Source of the DNA: Blepharisma japonicum
Lineage: Eukaryota > Ciliophora > Heterotrichea > Heterotrichida > Blepharismidae
Length of the DNA: 63,146 bases
Assembly: GCA_949751835.1 (NCBI GenBank)
Contig: CATKHK010000141.1
Location: 1 to 63,146, forward strand
Direction: 5' to 3'
Position numbers and translations under genes: made by a program
Notes under the pieces: generated by a model
What the model was told of the DNA's origin: nothing
Database searches by the model: none
What the model saw: the letters and a program-made list of their open reading frames with translations, nothing else
Shown here: piece after piece, positions 44,762-55,497 of the stretch
Numbering within the stretch: the stretch's first letter is position 1
Layout: every line of letters begins with the position of its first letter

Positions 44762-45928
44762 TTAAACTGGGTTATAATCGATTTTGCCTTCAAGCTTCTT
44801 GGCGTCCTTAATCTTCCTAGCTGCTTTCATAAAGTCTTCATGATCCACGTGGTCTCTCATTTCTCTGATTGCAAACATCCCAGCCTCAGTGCAGACATTT
44901 CTCATGTCAGCTCCGTTGAATCCTTCACACAGTTTTGCTACTGCTTCATAGTCGATTTCTGCACTCTTTCTGATAGGTCTTGCGTGTATTTTCAAAATGT
45001 CAACTCTTGCAACCTCATTAGGCAGAGGAATTTCAATTTTTCTGTCCAGCCTTCCAGGTCTCAATAAAGCCGGGTCAAGCACATCGGGCCTGTTCGTTGC
45101 CATGACCATTTTAACCTTCCCTAGCTCATCAAATCCGTCCAATTGATTGAGTAATTCCATAAGAGTTCTCTGGATTTCTCTGTCAGCTGAAGTTCCCTCT
45201 GAAAATCTCTTGCCTCCAATCGCATCAATTTCATCCATAAAGATAATGCAGGGTTGGTGTTCTCTGGCATATGCAAACATTTCTCTTATCACTCTTGCAC
45301 TTTCTCCTATATACTTGTCAACAATTGCTGAAGCGACCACTTTCATGAATTTTGCCTCAACGTTGCAAGCCAAAGCTCTGGCAATCAAGGTTTTTCCAGT
45401 ACCTGGAGGACCATATAAAAGGACTCCCTTAGGGGTTTTGATGCCTACTCTTTGGAACAGCTCTGGATTTGTGATGGGAAGCTCTATTGCTTCTCGGAGC
45501 TCTCGAAGCTGCTCAGATAGACCTCCTACTGAAGAATAAGGGACGTCTCCTGGGTTTTCATTCATCATATTGAAAACCATGGGGTCGACTTCACGAGGCA
45601 GCTTTTGCATGATTGTAAGAGTGGTCATGTCCAAAGAAACCCTCGTGCCTGGCTTTAATAATGCTTTATCAAGCTTTGGTCTGGCTCCGACAACATATCG
45701 AGGACCATTTGAAGCTTTGACTATGTACTTTTCGTCATCAATCTGCTTGAGAACTTCTCCGATGATAAGCCCGGCGTTCTGAATTGCTTTTAAGTCATCT
45801 TCTGTCTTTGCGAATTCTTGCTTCTGCTTTGCAACTGTTTCTTTTAAAGCAGCCACCTTTTGTTCAAGGTCGTCGTGCTCTGTCTTTTTCTGGATGTATT
45901 TCGCAATCAGATTTTGCCTCTCGTCCAT
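44762..45928 (-). CDS. RPT4: 26S proteasome regulatory ATPase RPT4
   Basis: 388 residues, full length. Coiled coil (residues 10-65), OB domain with [20 protein letters not shown], then AAA+ domain: [20 protein letters not shown], Walker A GPPGTGKT, pore loop [14 protein letters not shown], Walker [16 protein letters not shown], second region of homology [20 protein letters not shown]. The OB/YVVG and [16 protein letters not shown] features point to the RPT4 (PSMC6) subunit rather than RPT1, 2, 3, 5 or 6. It forms part of the hexameric ring that unfolds ubiquitinated proteins into the 20S core. No changes are seen at catalytic sites. Confidence 0.95.
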   Translation of the reverse strand: MDERQNLIAKYIQKKTEHDDLEQKVAALKETVAKQKQEFAKTEDDLKAIQNAGLIIGEVLKQIDDEKYIVKASNGPRYVVGARPKLDKALLKPGTRVSLDMTTLTIMQKLPREVDPMVFNMMNENPGDVPYSSVGGLSEQLRELREAIELPITNPELFQRVGIKTPKGVLLYGPPGTGKTLIARALACNVEAKFMKVVASAIVDKYIGESARVIREMFAYAREHQPCIIFMDEIDAIGGKRFSEGTSADREIQRTLMELLNQLDGFDELGKVKMVMATNRPDVLDPALLRPGRLDRKIEIPLPNEVARVDILKIHARPIRKSAEIDYEAVAKLCEGFNGADMRNVCTEAGMFAIREMRDHVDHEDFMKAARKIKDAKKLEGKIDYNPV

Positions 45929-45930
45929 TT

Positions 45931-45941
45931 CTAATTATAAA
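45931..45941 (-). promoter_or_regulatory. TATA-like element before RPT4
   Basis: TTTATAATTAG on the minus strand, ending three bases before the ATG at 45928. The same pattern occurs before many genes here. Confidence 0.35.
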
Positions 45942-46084
45942 TGGGAATAAGAAATTCATAGATTTCTTATAAAATTGAGCTTAAAAATTTTCTTAACATC
46001 TAAAGATTCTTAATAACAAGATTTTATTATATTTTATTAAAATATTGGTATAAATTCCTCTCATAAAGCAAGATTGGTATATTT

Positions 46085-46795
46085 TTATCGTCTCCAGCGC
46101 TGAGGTGTCTTTCTTTTCTTAGGCAAGGAATTAAATTGAGGGTCAGCTGAAGATTCCACATCCATACGCTTGAATTTCCACGATTTGCCTGTATCTATAT
46201 TTAGCTTTTCTTGAATTTTACTCAGGTCAATTGAATGTGGAAGAAGCCGATATTTATAATCATATTTATATCCCCACTCCCCTGAAAAGTGCATTACACA
46301 AACCAATGAAGTTGACTTAGCTGACGCATCCACTGAAAAATGGGCCATGCCGTTTTCAGTTTTCACTCCTTTTGTATGGTTAAATTTGAGCTCAAAATGC
46401 ACCGGGCCTTCGTGCTCGTTGACAAGCTCAAACGTAATCCTATGCTCAAGGTCATATTGAGTAATTTTTATTCTTAATCCCTTGTGAACCTCAACAAATT
46501 TAATCAAGGGCTCAATGTTCAGTTTTTGGAAAACAAATTGGTATTTATATGAAAATGACCCTTCAATTCGCAGTTCTGACAATTTGAGAGACTCATTTGG
46601 GAGAACCTGCACTTTCTTGGTAAGCTGATCGTCTATAGGAGAAACATTGTGTAAATCTAAAAGTATAAATTGAACTATGTACAGAAAATCAGTGAGGTTT
46701 TCCAAATAAAACTCGATGTATCAGTGAGATATGTCTTTAATCACAATTAATTCGAGCCCTTCTGAAATTTGTTTTCTCTCTGTGCTATCTTGCAT
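46085..46795 (-). CDS. Uncharacterised protein with two tandem beta-rich repeats
   Basis: 236 residues with one TGA-encoded Trp; starting at the ATG in frame upstream of it rather than the later MENLTDF. It consists of two similar halves of about 95 residues. Repeat 1 starts GLELIVIKDISHWYIEFYLE and ends IEGSFSYKYQFVF; repeat 2 starts GLRIKITQYDLEHRITFELV and ends FSGEWGYKYDYKYRLL. Alternating hydrophobic strands suggest a beta-sandwich such as those beside calpain cores, but no protease residues are present. A basic tail (KKRKTPQRWRR) could be a nuclear signal. I do not recognise a family. Confidence 0.7.
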
Positions 46796-47037
46796 ATTTT
46801 CAGTTTAGAAATGCCGTAGCAATAAATTATTTATACTCTTGAAAAAGTTATATGCTTACTAAGCAAGCTCAATACCAATGAAGAGGAAATTCTAAAAGCA
46901 AATTTATGAAATTATACAGAAAATAGTTTAAACGATAATAAACACGTAAAATCGGATTGAGCTTGATTTAGACCTGAAACAAAATATTGACTAATTAATG
47001 CCTTTCAGCTTGATTTCACGAAAAATTTGTTTTTGAT

Positions 47038-47046
47038 TTATAATAA
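47038..47046 (+). promoter_or_regulatory. TATA-like element before the WDR82 gene
   Basis: TTATAATAA ends directly at the ATG at 47047. Confidence 0.35.
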
Positions 47047-48027
47047 ATGGAGCCAATAGAGCTGACACAAAATGTAATCCAAAGCTTGGATATTGGTAAG
47101 GTATTTAAAGACTCCCAGCAAGATATCAACTCAATAACATTTTCAGATGACTGCTCTCTTGTAATCACAGCTGCCGAAGATGATTCAGTCAATGTGTACA
47201 ATGTTCTGCGTGGAACTCGCGATAAGCTCCTCTACAACAAAGAATATGGTGTTGAAAACGTCCACTTTACCCACCACAATAATGCCTTTTTATGCTCCAC
47301 AAAGAAAGGTAATGAGCACTTGGTCAAATATTGGAGTTCATATGATAACAGAATCATCCACAACTTCAGAGGCCACACCGATGATATCACATCTATTGAT
47401 ATGAGCCCTAGAAATGATCTTTTCATTTCCACTTCTAAAGACAAACTCCTCCTATTATGGGATTTACGAAGCAGAAGAGCGCTTGCCCGACTTGACTATA
47501 AAGAAGCTTCGGCTGGCGGAATGTGTGCGTTTGACCCTTCTGGAGCAATTTTTGCGGTTGCTTATCCAGTTGTAACTCAAAACGTCACAAAGAATTACAT
47601 CAAACTAATTGATGCAAGCAACTATGCAGATGGCGCTTTCTCAACATGGGAAATTGAGTGTCCTGAAATCAAAGGAATTCAATTTAGCGAAGATGGCCAA
47701 TACTTATTAGCCTACACATGTGAAAATATGATTCTGCTCCTTGATGCTCTGGATGGTCAAAAGAAACATATATTTAAAGATTTCCAAAATGAAAATGGGA
47801 AAGTTATGGCTTGTTTTTCTCCTGACAGCCGATATATAATTACTGGGGATGAAAAAAATAATTCTATTGTGTTTTTTGATGTAAATACCTATGAGAAAGT
47901 ACACGAATTGAGGGGACATCCTAAAACACCAACTTGCCTTGCTTGGAGCAGAGAGCATGCACTCTTGGTTTCAGGCTGTCAAAATTTGTTATTTTGGGTT
48001 CCTGACCAATCAAGGATTAGGCAATAA
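47047..48027 (+). CDS. WDR82: WDR82/Swd2-type WD40 protein
   Basis: 326 residues, matching the family length of about 313-330. WD40 repeats fill the protein, with typical turns such as INSITFSDDCSLVITAAEDD, NFRGHTDDITSIDMSPRNDL and a terminal ELRGHPKTPTCLAWSREHAL. The order and the segment CSTKKGNEHLVKYWSSYDN, followed by RIIHNFRGH, are specific to Swd2/WDR82. It is a subunit of the SET1/COMPASS H3K4 methyltransferase and, in other eukaryotes, of a PP1-containing termination complex; it works in the nucleus by docking on RNA polymerase II. No oddities. A methyltransferase partner is not encoded nearby. Confidence 0.92.
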   Translation: MEPIELTQNVIQSLDIGKVFKDSQQDINSITFSDDCSLVITAAEDDSVNVYNVLRGTRDKLLYNKEYGVENVHFTHHNNAFLCSTKKGNEHLVKYWSSYDNRIIHNFRGHTDDITSIDMSPRNDLFISTSKDKLLLLWDLRSRRALARLDYKEASAGGMCAFDPSGAIFAVAYPVVTQNVTKNYIKLIDASNYADGAFSTWEIECPEIKGIQFSEDGQYLLAYTCENMILLLDALDGQKKHIFKDFQNENGKVMACFSPDSRYIITGDEKNNSIVFFDVNTYEKVHELRGHPKTPTCLAWSREHALLVSGCQNLLFWVPDQSRIRQ

Positions 48028-48421
48028 TAGTTAATTTAACATGCTACTTAAAAATGATTAAGTTATAAAAAAAGATAGGGTTTATGACTATTTGCTGAAA
48101 TCAGATATTATTATTGAATTATTAAAAAATTATTTGAGAAATATTTACTATATCTGGCATTCAATTGAATAGATATGAATTTTTATGTTTTTGAAATTTA
48201 ATCACAAATATAAGTAGATTAAATTTATGGATGATATCAGTTTACTACTAAAAAAACTATAAAAAAATTCTTAATTCATTCATTTTTTGCTTTAATCATT
48301 CAGATTGGCAATTTTATTTTCAGCTTTGATGTGTTTTTTAGTAACCCCTCGCATTTTAATTAAAAAATTTAAATATAATTATAGTAATGACTTAAAAAAC
48401 AGAAGGAAATAATATTAAATC
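48028..48421. other. Intergenic, no feature seen
   Basis: AT-rich gap of about 390 bp between two plus-strand genes. Nothing supported. Confidence 0.5.
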
Positions 48422-49282
48422 ATGAGTAAAAATGACGACATCAACGACTTCCAGCCCAAAGTTATAAGCTATCACTCAAGTCCAAGGCCTGTCAGACTAA
48501 TAAACCTCAACCAATGTCCCAATATGGGCAGACTATCCCATTTAAAACCTCTAGAAAACTGTTTAAACCCACCAAAAGTGCCTCCGAGATGCATAAGTGT
48601 TGGCCCAGTTTGCAAAAGAAATCTATTCTTTAAAGAAGACAAATCAGTAATTCCAAAATTCATCAATAAACCTCCAAATGAGCTTAACTTAATTCCAAAA
48701 CCTCCATCAGAGACCAGTTTAACCAGCAAGAAATGCACTCCAAGATTACGGCGATATAAAATTGCTTTTGAAGAAAACTCAACTGCAGCTTCCAGCATCG
48801 AATCCAACCCCCAGAAAAATGCCAACAAAGAGATCGAAGTCCTCAACCAGCTGTGCAATCAACTCTTAAAAGAACAAGACGAGCTTAGACAGCAATTAAA
48901 AGAACAGGAAGATCAAATACAGTTCATCAGGTCTTCAAAAGAAAAAAGTGTAAGGTTGCGCAAAGAGCCACTTAAATTGTTCCAAATCGCAGTGTCTCAG
49001 CTGGAAAAAGAAAGGAAAATCAGGTGTATTAATTCTTCACGCTCGATAACTCCTTGGAGAAATGGAAGCCAAGAAAAATACAGATCACCTGATGTGAGCC
49101 AAATGCCCTTGGCATTGGATTTGTCATTTAAAAATAGCCAGGCGCAAAATGAAAATTCGGAGGAACTTGTCACTTTTCGTAGCAGGAATTTGTGGTCAAA
49201 TCAAAATTCCCCAAAAAAACCATTTCGCTTTCCAAGAGAAGTTTTCAGCAGACACAATAGAAAAGCGAAGGAACAGAGTTAA
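48422..49282 (+). CDS. Uncharacterised basic, Pro/Ser-rich protein with short coiled coil
   Basis: 286 residues, no TGA. The first half is rich in Pro, Lys, Asn and Leu with short repeated phrases (INLNQCPNMGRL, KPPNELNLIPKPPSETSL), probably disordered. A coiled coil (about 140-200) includes EIEVLNQLCNQLLKEQDELR. The tail has RSITPWRNGSQEKYRSPD and a basic end. No domain or signal peptide is recognised. Composition suggests a cytoskeletal or cortical accessory protein, which is only a guess. Start and stop are clear. Confidence 0.65.
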   Translation: MSKNDDINDFQPKVISYHSSPRPVRLINLNQCPNMGRLSHLKPLENCLNPPKVPPRCISVGPVCKRNLFFKEDKSVIPKFINKPPNELNLIPKPPSETSLTSKKCTPRLRRYKIAFEENSTAASSIESNPQKNANKEIEVLNQLCNQLLKEQDELRQQLKEQEDQIQFIRSSKEKSVRLRKEPLKLFQIAVSQLEKERKIRCINSSRSITPWRNGSQEKYRSPDVSQMPLALDLSFKNSQAQNENSEELVTFRSRNLWSNQNSPKKPFRFPREVFSRHNRKAKEQS

Positions 49283-49466
49283 TTTTTGAATGGTTATATG
49301 TGGTGTATAGGTTTACAGTAATAATAAATCAAATTTCTATACTTTTGAGCTTGTTGAATTAAATTAATATAGCAATCATGGGAGTTCGTTTATCTCTAAT
49401 AAAAATGGCTTCACTCATATTGATTTTTTTAGGATAATAATTTTTATTTTGATTTATAATCACAAT

Positions 49467-52112
49467 TTAATTTAAATCATTTATCAAAGTCTTTTTTAAA
49501 GGATAAGGCACTCCTCGGCATTTCTGCCGAATCATCATAGCTCTTTTTAAATGAATGCACTCAGTTTCGCATTTTCTTTCATCATGGTCTTCAAAACACT
49601 TTATCAGCTCCGATTTTATTTGTGGGGAAAGATTTTGAGCTTCAGATTCGCTGCTAAAAATTGAAATTACTAAGGGTGGGAGTTTTATTTGATCATTACC
49701 AATCAATCCTTCATATTCCCTAGTAAAATTTTCAGAGAGCGTTGGCTTATGGATTACAACCATTGTAGGGCCTATAATTGTGTCTCCTTCTAAGCGTGAC
49801 CTACGATTTTTTGATGGAGATGTGCTGAGCTCTCTTGCTTTTCTTGACTGAGGACTTGTCAATGAAAATTCTGAAAGTTGAAATTGAGTCCCTTTGGAGT
49901 AGAACTTAAGGTTGGAAAGCTTTTGAGCTTGTTTAAAGTGGTCGAGAGATTCCTTGTAAGCTTTATAAAGAATTTGCTGATCATAGCTTAAAGAATCCAA
50001 AAATTTTTTCTCTATATCTTTCAGATTCGCATTAAGCTCTTTTTCTTGTTTTTTAAATACTTGAGGTTGGTCTTGTGGGAAATTATCAATTTCTAACTCA
50101 GCTTCTGAATCTTGAAGAGTTTCTTCGTTTTTTACAGAATTGGAAAGTCCTTCTTTTGATAAATGAGTCTGAATGGCACTTTGTGAGACGTTTCTCCCTT
50201 TCGATCGAAGTGTACTTCTTTGAGTTTCACTTCCATCAACGGCTGACTCAGCTGCTTTCTGGCTTTCTGAAGTACCAGCATTTTTCAAGCCAATCCCTTG
50301 TGATTTTGCTGATATACTATCATAGACGACTCTTCTTTCTTGTTTACTATTTTCTCTGCTTCTTGCATCATTTTTGCTTTTGTTTTCTTCTCTTACTCTT
50401 TCTCTTTCTTTTTCATCTTCATCCTCATCTTCAGAGTCATTTTGGAATATTCCTGGATTGCCGCTATACTTCCCTTTCTGGCCACTTTGGTTTGGTACTT
50501 TCTTCCTATTGCTTGCTTCTCCATCTTCTTTTTTACCTTCCCCATACTCTTTTCCTTCATTCTCTGCACGTGCAGATGGAGCATTTCCTTTATACCTTGT
50601 AGCTCTATTATTTTTTGGATAGTTTTGTAAAGGTTTTCGCATACTTTCATTCATTTTTTTCAAATCAGAAAAATCAATATCACTGGACTCTCCCCAGTCT
50701 GGAGTATCGCTTGGCTTTACATCGTTTTCCTCGTCACTTTGGCCAATTTTGAAAATTTTATACTTTTTAATAATTTCATTTGCATCAATTTCCAAATATT
50801 GATAAGGCCCTCCAAAATTCTTGTGCCAAGAGTCTTCGATTTGTTTGAGTTTTTCTTCAGCTATCCTTAAATGTATAGTAGTCTGGAAAAGATTGTCTCG
50901 TAAAGACGACAGTTTATTTCTTTTTCCAATAAGTTTCACTTTAAAATCATTTATTTCTGCTTTCATAGCTTTTAAGACTTTGTCTTTGTCAATGAGTTTA
51001 TTAGAAAGCAGTGAGTTTCTTTCCTTGCTTGATTTTAGCTCTTCCTCAATCGCTGTTTGTCGGTTTTTTGCTTGAAAAGCTTCAAATTCGTTATCATTAA
51101 ATTTCTTTTCCATGTCTTGCAAGTTATGCTTCAATTTGTTTATTACATCTTCAAGCTTTTTGTTTTCGCTTATTGAGTGATTGTATTTTTGCTTTAAAAG
51201 CTCAGCATCAATTTCTTTGTCAGGCAGCAAAGGGTCTTTTATATTCTTCGACCCTTTGGCATGAGTAGAGTCTGTTTGCGTTTCTTTGTCGTTTCCAAAG
51301 GTGTTCTTCTTTTGTGGTATCGTTGAAAATTTCACTGTAAGCTGTCTGTGAAAATCATGGATATTTGCTTCAATTAGTTTCGCTGCTTTGTATTCGTCAA
51401 AATCGTAGCCATCTGGGAGCTCTGTAGGAGATATTGGGACTTCTGTATGCATTTTGCATATAGAGTCATAAAGATCACACAATTTCTTAGTGATTTTTGA
51501 GAATCGAACGTTCTGCAATTTTCCACTCAGATCTCTTATAAAATTAAGCTCTGGGGTGGAGCAAAATCGAATTTCGTCCTTATCATCTATTTCTTCAGTT
51601 TGAGATGAGTTTTCTTTGTGGCGTATTTTGGGCTTATTTTCTTCAATTGGTTTTGCTGAAAACGACTTTTTGGCGACTTTTAAAAATCCAGTGATTCCTT
51701 TAATTATTCGGTTACTAATTCCTTTATCTTTGTGTAATAAGCTTAAAGCTAGTTCTTCTAAATACCATCTATAAATTTCATATTCTTTTTCACATAGATA
51801 TTGTTGAGATGAATTTAAATGCCTCAACCCTTCTAACTCGACTTCTTTTGCTTCAAGCTCTTTATCAAGCCGTTGAAATTCAGCGGCTAGTAGTGTGTTA
51901 GATCCTTTCCTACTGGAAGAATAATGTAAGCTATTATTAAAACTCAGATCAGACGACTTTCCTAAGTCAAAGTCTTTTGAGTTAAAGCTTGAATTTTGTG
52001 TCGTTTCGCTATAAAACTGAGAAGACGATCTTTTATGGACTCTGCTGGGGATAGGTATAGAAACCATTGTATTATTCCCTGTCATTTTCAGGGATGGAAA
52101 GGAATGCTTCAT
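49467..52112 (-). CDS. Large coiled-coil protein of unknown function
   Basis: 881 residues, no stop and no TGA needed. The first 70 residues are Ser/Asn-rich. Coiled coil segments lie at about residues 75-110, 300-430 and 690-730. Between them is a charged, disordered stretch with acidic DSEDEDEDEKERERVREEN and many Arg/Ser. The C-terminal part from about 735 is less charged, with potential phosphosites (SPQSRKARELSTSPSKNRR), and ends in a Cys-containing helical segment (CFEDHDERKCETECIHLKR). It lies 19 bp downstream of the Cache-HAMP receptor gene on the same strand, so its promoter overlaps that gene. Function is unknown; an association with the receptor is only a positional idea. Confidence 0.75.
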   Translation of the reverse strand: MKHSFPSLKMTGNNTMVSIPIPSRVHKRSSSQFYSETTQNSSFNSKDFDLGKSSDLSFNNSLHYSSSRKGSNTLLAAEFQRLDKELEAKEVELEGLRHLNSSQQYLCEKEYEIYRWYLEELALSLLHKDKGISNRIIKGITGFLKVAKKSFSAKPIEENKPKIRHKENSSQTEEIDDKDEIRFCSTPELNFIRDLSGKLQNVRFSKITKKLCDLYDSICKMHTEVPISPTELPDGYDFDEYKAAKLIEANIHDFHRQLTVKFSTIPQKKNTFGNDKETQTDSTHAKGSKNIKDPLLPDKEIDAELLKQKYNHSISENKKLEDVINKLKHNLQDMEKKFNDNEFEAFQAKNRQTAIEEELKSSKERNSLLSNKLIDKDKVLKAMKAEINDFKVKLIGKRNKLSSLRDNLFQTTIHLRIAEEKLKQIEDSWHKNFGGPYQYLEIDANEIIKKYKIFKIGQSDEENDVKPSDTPDWGESSDIDFSDLKKMNESMRKPLQNYPKNNRATRYKGNAPSARAENEGKEYGEGKKEDGEASNRKKVPNQSGQKGKYSGNPGIFQNDSEDEDEDEKERERVREENKSKNDARSRENSKQERRVVYDSISAKSQGIGLKNAGTSESQKAAESAVDGSETQRSTLRSKGRNVSQSAIQTHLSKEGLSNSVKNEETLQDSEAELEIDNFPQDQPQVFKKQEKELNANLKDIEKKFLDSLSYDQQILYKAYKESLDHFKQAQKLSNLKFYSKGTQFQLSEFSLTSPQSRKARELSTSPSKNRRSRLEGDTIIGPTMVVIHKPTLSENFTREYEGLIGNDQIKLPPLVISIFSSESEAQNLSPQIKSELIKCFEDHDERKCETECIHLKRAMMIRQKCRGVPYPLKKTLINDLN

Positions 52113-52131
52113 TGTTTATATTAAAAAAATA

Positions 52132-53655
52132 TTACTCTTTTATCTGATTAACCATTCCTCTCAAATTCAGTCGTTTATTCAAATAAAACTCATTTGGAGG
52201 AAAAATTCGCTTCTGAGATATTAACAAAGGCTTTGGCATCCTATCATCGGTTCGATTTATTAAATTGCTTGCGAAGGACTTAAAAGCCTTAACAAGGTGG
52301 GCAACTTGATCTTCTCCTTCATACAAGCTATTCAGCTCTTCAAGTGTAACTGGGTCTTTTTCACTATCAATGGTTGCATTAATCTTATTAGTGAAATCAA
52401 TAACACCATTAATAGGCTTCAAAATAAGTCTTGACAAGAAATAGATGCAAATAGTGACAACGGACATAGTAGCTATTGAGCAGAGGATTGTAGATATCAG
52501 CAAAATTACCCCAAAATTCTCAATTTTCGTTTGGCTATCGTTTTTGTCTTCCATGATCTCTTCTTCACTCACAAAAAGCATTAATAAAAAATACCAGTTA
52601 GTCGTGTTTATTGCGGAATCCATCACTGGGTAGGTAGCAACTCTATAAATCACGTCATCATCAATTAAATAGTAAATTCCGATAGGTGGAGAAGTTGACG
52701 AAACTTGCTGTCAGAAAACTTTGTCAGGGATCTGGTCTATGTTTTTGTACTTATTGCTTCACCACCCTGTATTGGGGGATTGCAAAATGTCACCATTTTT
52801 ATAAATCAGTCCTGTTTGTCCACTATCTAAATAAGAAATCTTCGATATTTCTTGATTTATAAACGCAATCGGTAAATCTGCTACAATTAAGCCAATTCTC
52901 TGTCCATATGCATTATTTAATGGTGCCACCAATGAAATGATTCCTTTTCCATCACCTATGATATCTTTATAAGAAGTAGTCGCCAGGGTGGTTGAATTTT
53001 GATTTTCGATAAAAGTTGTATATCATATTTGGGTGTACGGATTATAGTCTTTTGGCAGATTTGAAGCCGGATAAATCACCATAAAATTTCCCTCTTCAAA
53101 TAAAATATAAAACCTGATGGCTGTTCCAGTCGTTAAATCCAGTATCATTTTCCAGATATTATCAAATCTTGACACCTTTTTAAGCAAAGTCCCGTCATAT
53201 GTTGAGCTAAAATTATAAAAGCAGCTGTACGAAAAACTGATATTCTGCCCCTCATAAAACGACACATTGCTTGACAATTCTGAAGCTGGGATGTTAGAAA
53301 ACCTCATAGGTGTCAAATACTCCAGCGCAAAGGTATTTTCATTGTACATGCTGATGAGCATTTGTCCAACAACATCAAACATGATGAACACTTCTTGGAA
53401 TTTAGAAAAAATATAGGCCCCGCTTTCCCTTATCAAGCTCAGCATATTTTCTCTAGCCTGCTTGTCCAATGCTTCTTCCATTCTATTAGTGGTTGAAACT
53501 TCTAAAAGATTGAGATTGAAAATTTGGAAAAAGATGATGAGGAGAATGATTATGAGCATGGTCATTAAATAGCAGATCATCATTTGATTCTTTATTGATC
53601 ATGTCTTTGACACAGATATCATTTCCTTCCAGATGTGTAATAAAGGGTTACACAT
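52132..53655 (-). CDS. Membrane receptor with dCache sensor domain and HAMP
   Basis: 507 residues, with several TGA codons read as Trp; the start MCNPLLHIWKEM lies upstream of the first long uninterrupted part. Membrane helix 1 (about 25-50, MICYLMTMLIIILLIIFFQI) leads to an extracellular domain of about 300 residues with Cache features: GTAIRFYILFEEGNFMVIYP, SYKDIIGDGKGIISLVAP and RIGLIVADLPIAFINQEI. Helix 2 (about 390-415, GVILLISTILCSIATMSVV) is followed by a HAMP-like segment (LILKPINGVIDFTNKINA then DQVAHLVKAFKSFASNL). There is no kinase, cyclase or other output domain. It would sense a small ligand and signal through partners. Ciliates have many such receptors; the ligand is unknown. 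Confidence 0.8.
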
Positions 53656-53873
53656 TTAGATATTTTTTATCTCTATATTTATTTTTGCAAATTTATTATA
53701 CAGCTCACCTTAAAAAGCAAATTTTATTTGAAATTCAAGATCGGGCCAGATTGTTCCATTTTAATTAATTCAACATAACGAATTCCACACAAATGATGAA
53801 GCAGCTCTTTTGTCTCAATTTTGACTTAATCAGCTATATATTGATGAATTAATAATCTGGGTTCTAATAAAAT

Positions 53874-55418
53874 ATGGGATGTTCTGCTTCAAGCACCTTA
53901 GGTCTCCCTCATTTGAAAATAGATGAAGTTAAAATATCACAGTGAGAGAAGCAGCTTAACTTCAACGAGTTTCAGGCTGAAACCTTAATAGAGTGCATAG
54001 AGTCAAACCAAGAAACCGAAGACTATATCACCATCAAGTCATTATGAGAAATTTTGTATTTCTTTAAATTTCCTTCAAGTTCTTTCCCACTTAACACTGG
54101 AAGAGCAAGCTCATTGTATAAAACAATTAAGCAGGACGATAAAATCGATGCGAGGAAATTGAAAGCCTTGATCATTCTATTGACTGAGGACCAGTTAAAG
54201 ACTAAAGCACGCCTGTTTCACGATGTAATTAATAAGAAAGCCAATGAATTGAAAGAGGAACAGGTCGAAACGTTTCTGGAGATCATTTCTACGATCGCAA
54301 TAAATCTTGTATGAATGGCTTTAGGCAAGAAGCCTGATCAAATCCCTATTGAAAAGCTTGCAGAAATTGAAAAAAAGCTAGTTGATGCTCAAAAAGATTT
54401 TATTTTTTCAACCAAAAATATGCTTTTGCAGCAGAAAGCTGTTCTTTCAAAACGAGGATTTATAAATAGTCTGCTCAAATATCCTTTATTATTTACTCCA
54501 GCAGGAATTAGAACTATGATTAATCAGAGATACAAGGAAAATGTATTTTTATACTCAAATCCTGTGCAGCTGCAGCAATTAAATCACAAAAATACTGCTG
54601 ATACAGTTTTTCACGACTGAGAAAAATTCCCAGACAGTATTAATATAGAAAGGCATGATGTAGAGAATTCTTACTCAAAAATAAATATAATCCATTCAGA
54701 TTCAGTGAGATTCACAGATTCATTGTCTCTTGATGATAGCAGGTTCGAAAAATCTTTTGAGAACTTGAATTCCAGTAAAGAAAAAAATGATGAAAGCATA
54801 GAAAAGGAAAATCAGCGTGAATTTTTGCAAGTAGATAGATCTCGGTCAATACAATTAAGGCGATTTTTAACAGCCACTAGAAGTAATCGAGGGACTGGGG
54901 CTGGCAAACCACCTGCAGAAAATATGGATGCTGAAGTTCTCAAAGAAAAAATAAAACTACTTGAATCTGAAAATGACCAGCTTAAAGCTAAAGCTGCTAT
55001 ATTCCACGAAGAATCGTTAAAAGCTATAAAAAGCCTTGAAAATGTTGAAAAATATGGGTCACCTTTTCCAAGAAAAATTCCTAAAAAGAAGGAAGACAAG
55101 ACCCAGGAATTCAAACAAAAGCTGAGCGAGCTTGAATCTAAAATTGAAAACCTGGCAGCGCAGAATGAAAAACATATGAGTTTAAATGCTGTACGACTGT
55201 CAATCATTATTTATAAATCTAAACTCCGATCAGCCTTTAGAAAATGGAAAATAAAGCCTATTCGCTTGCCTTCAATTCTGTCTTCGCCTTTTAAAGTAGA
55301 GACAGATGACCTTACGAAGAACACAATCACTGCTACAACGATCGTCACCAAAGAAATGGTTCAGGAAATCAAATGTCTAGTGACTAAAATTGTGAGAAAA
55401 AAGCGAAAAGTGAAGTAG
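53874..55418 (+). CDS. Putative N-myristoylated/palmitoylated protein with coiled coil, unknown function
   Basis: 514 residues, recovered only by reading four TGA codons as Trp. It begins MGCSASSTLG, a strong N-myristoylation signal with Cys3 for palmitoylation. Residues about 15-150 are helical and faintly EF-hand-domain-like without calcium loops (DDKIDARKLKALIILLTEDQ). Residues 150-250 contain another helical part (IPIEKLAEIEKKLVDAQKDF). After a Ser/Glu/Asn-rich linker a coiled coil (about 345-430) includes EVLKEKIKLLESENDQLKAK. The basic tail ends VRKKRKVK. No enzyme motif is visible. Likely a membrane-associated scaffold; confidence in the gene is high and in function is low. Confidence 0.75.
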
Positions 55419-55480
55419 ACGCTCTTTCTTTAATATTAATAGAACTGAGATTATATTTAGTCAATAGGATTAAATTGTAA

Positions 55481-55490
55481 AACTTATAAA
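55481..55490 (+). promoter_or_regulatory. TATA-like element before the 52-residue membrane protein
   Basis: AACTTATAAA, ending eight bases before the ATG at 55498, itself preceded by ATATAA. Confidence 0.35.
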
Positions 55491-55497
55491 CATATAA

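Noticed and set aside
50075-50650. Several 80-175 codon plus-strand frames opposite the large coiled-coil gene
   Set aside because: They are antisense shadows of an acidic/basic low-complexity stretch in the 881-residue gene.
52112-52132. Fusion of the Cache receptor with the coiled-coil protein through an intron
   Set aside because: No 15-16 nt GT...AG segment spans the TAA at 52132-52134, so the genes stay separate.
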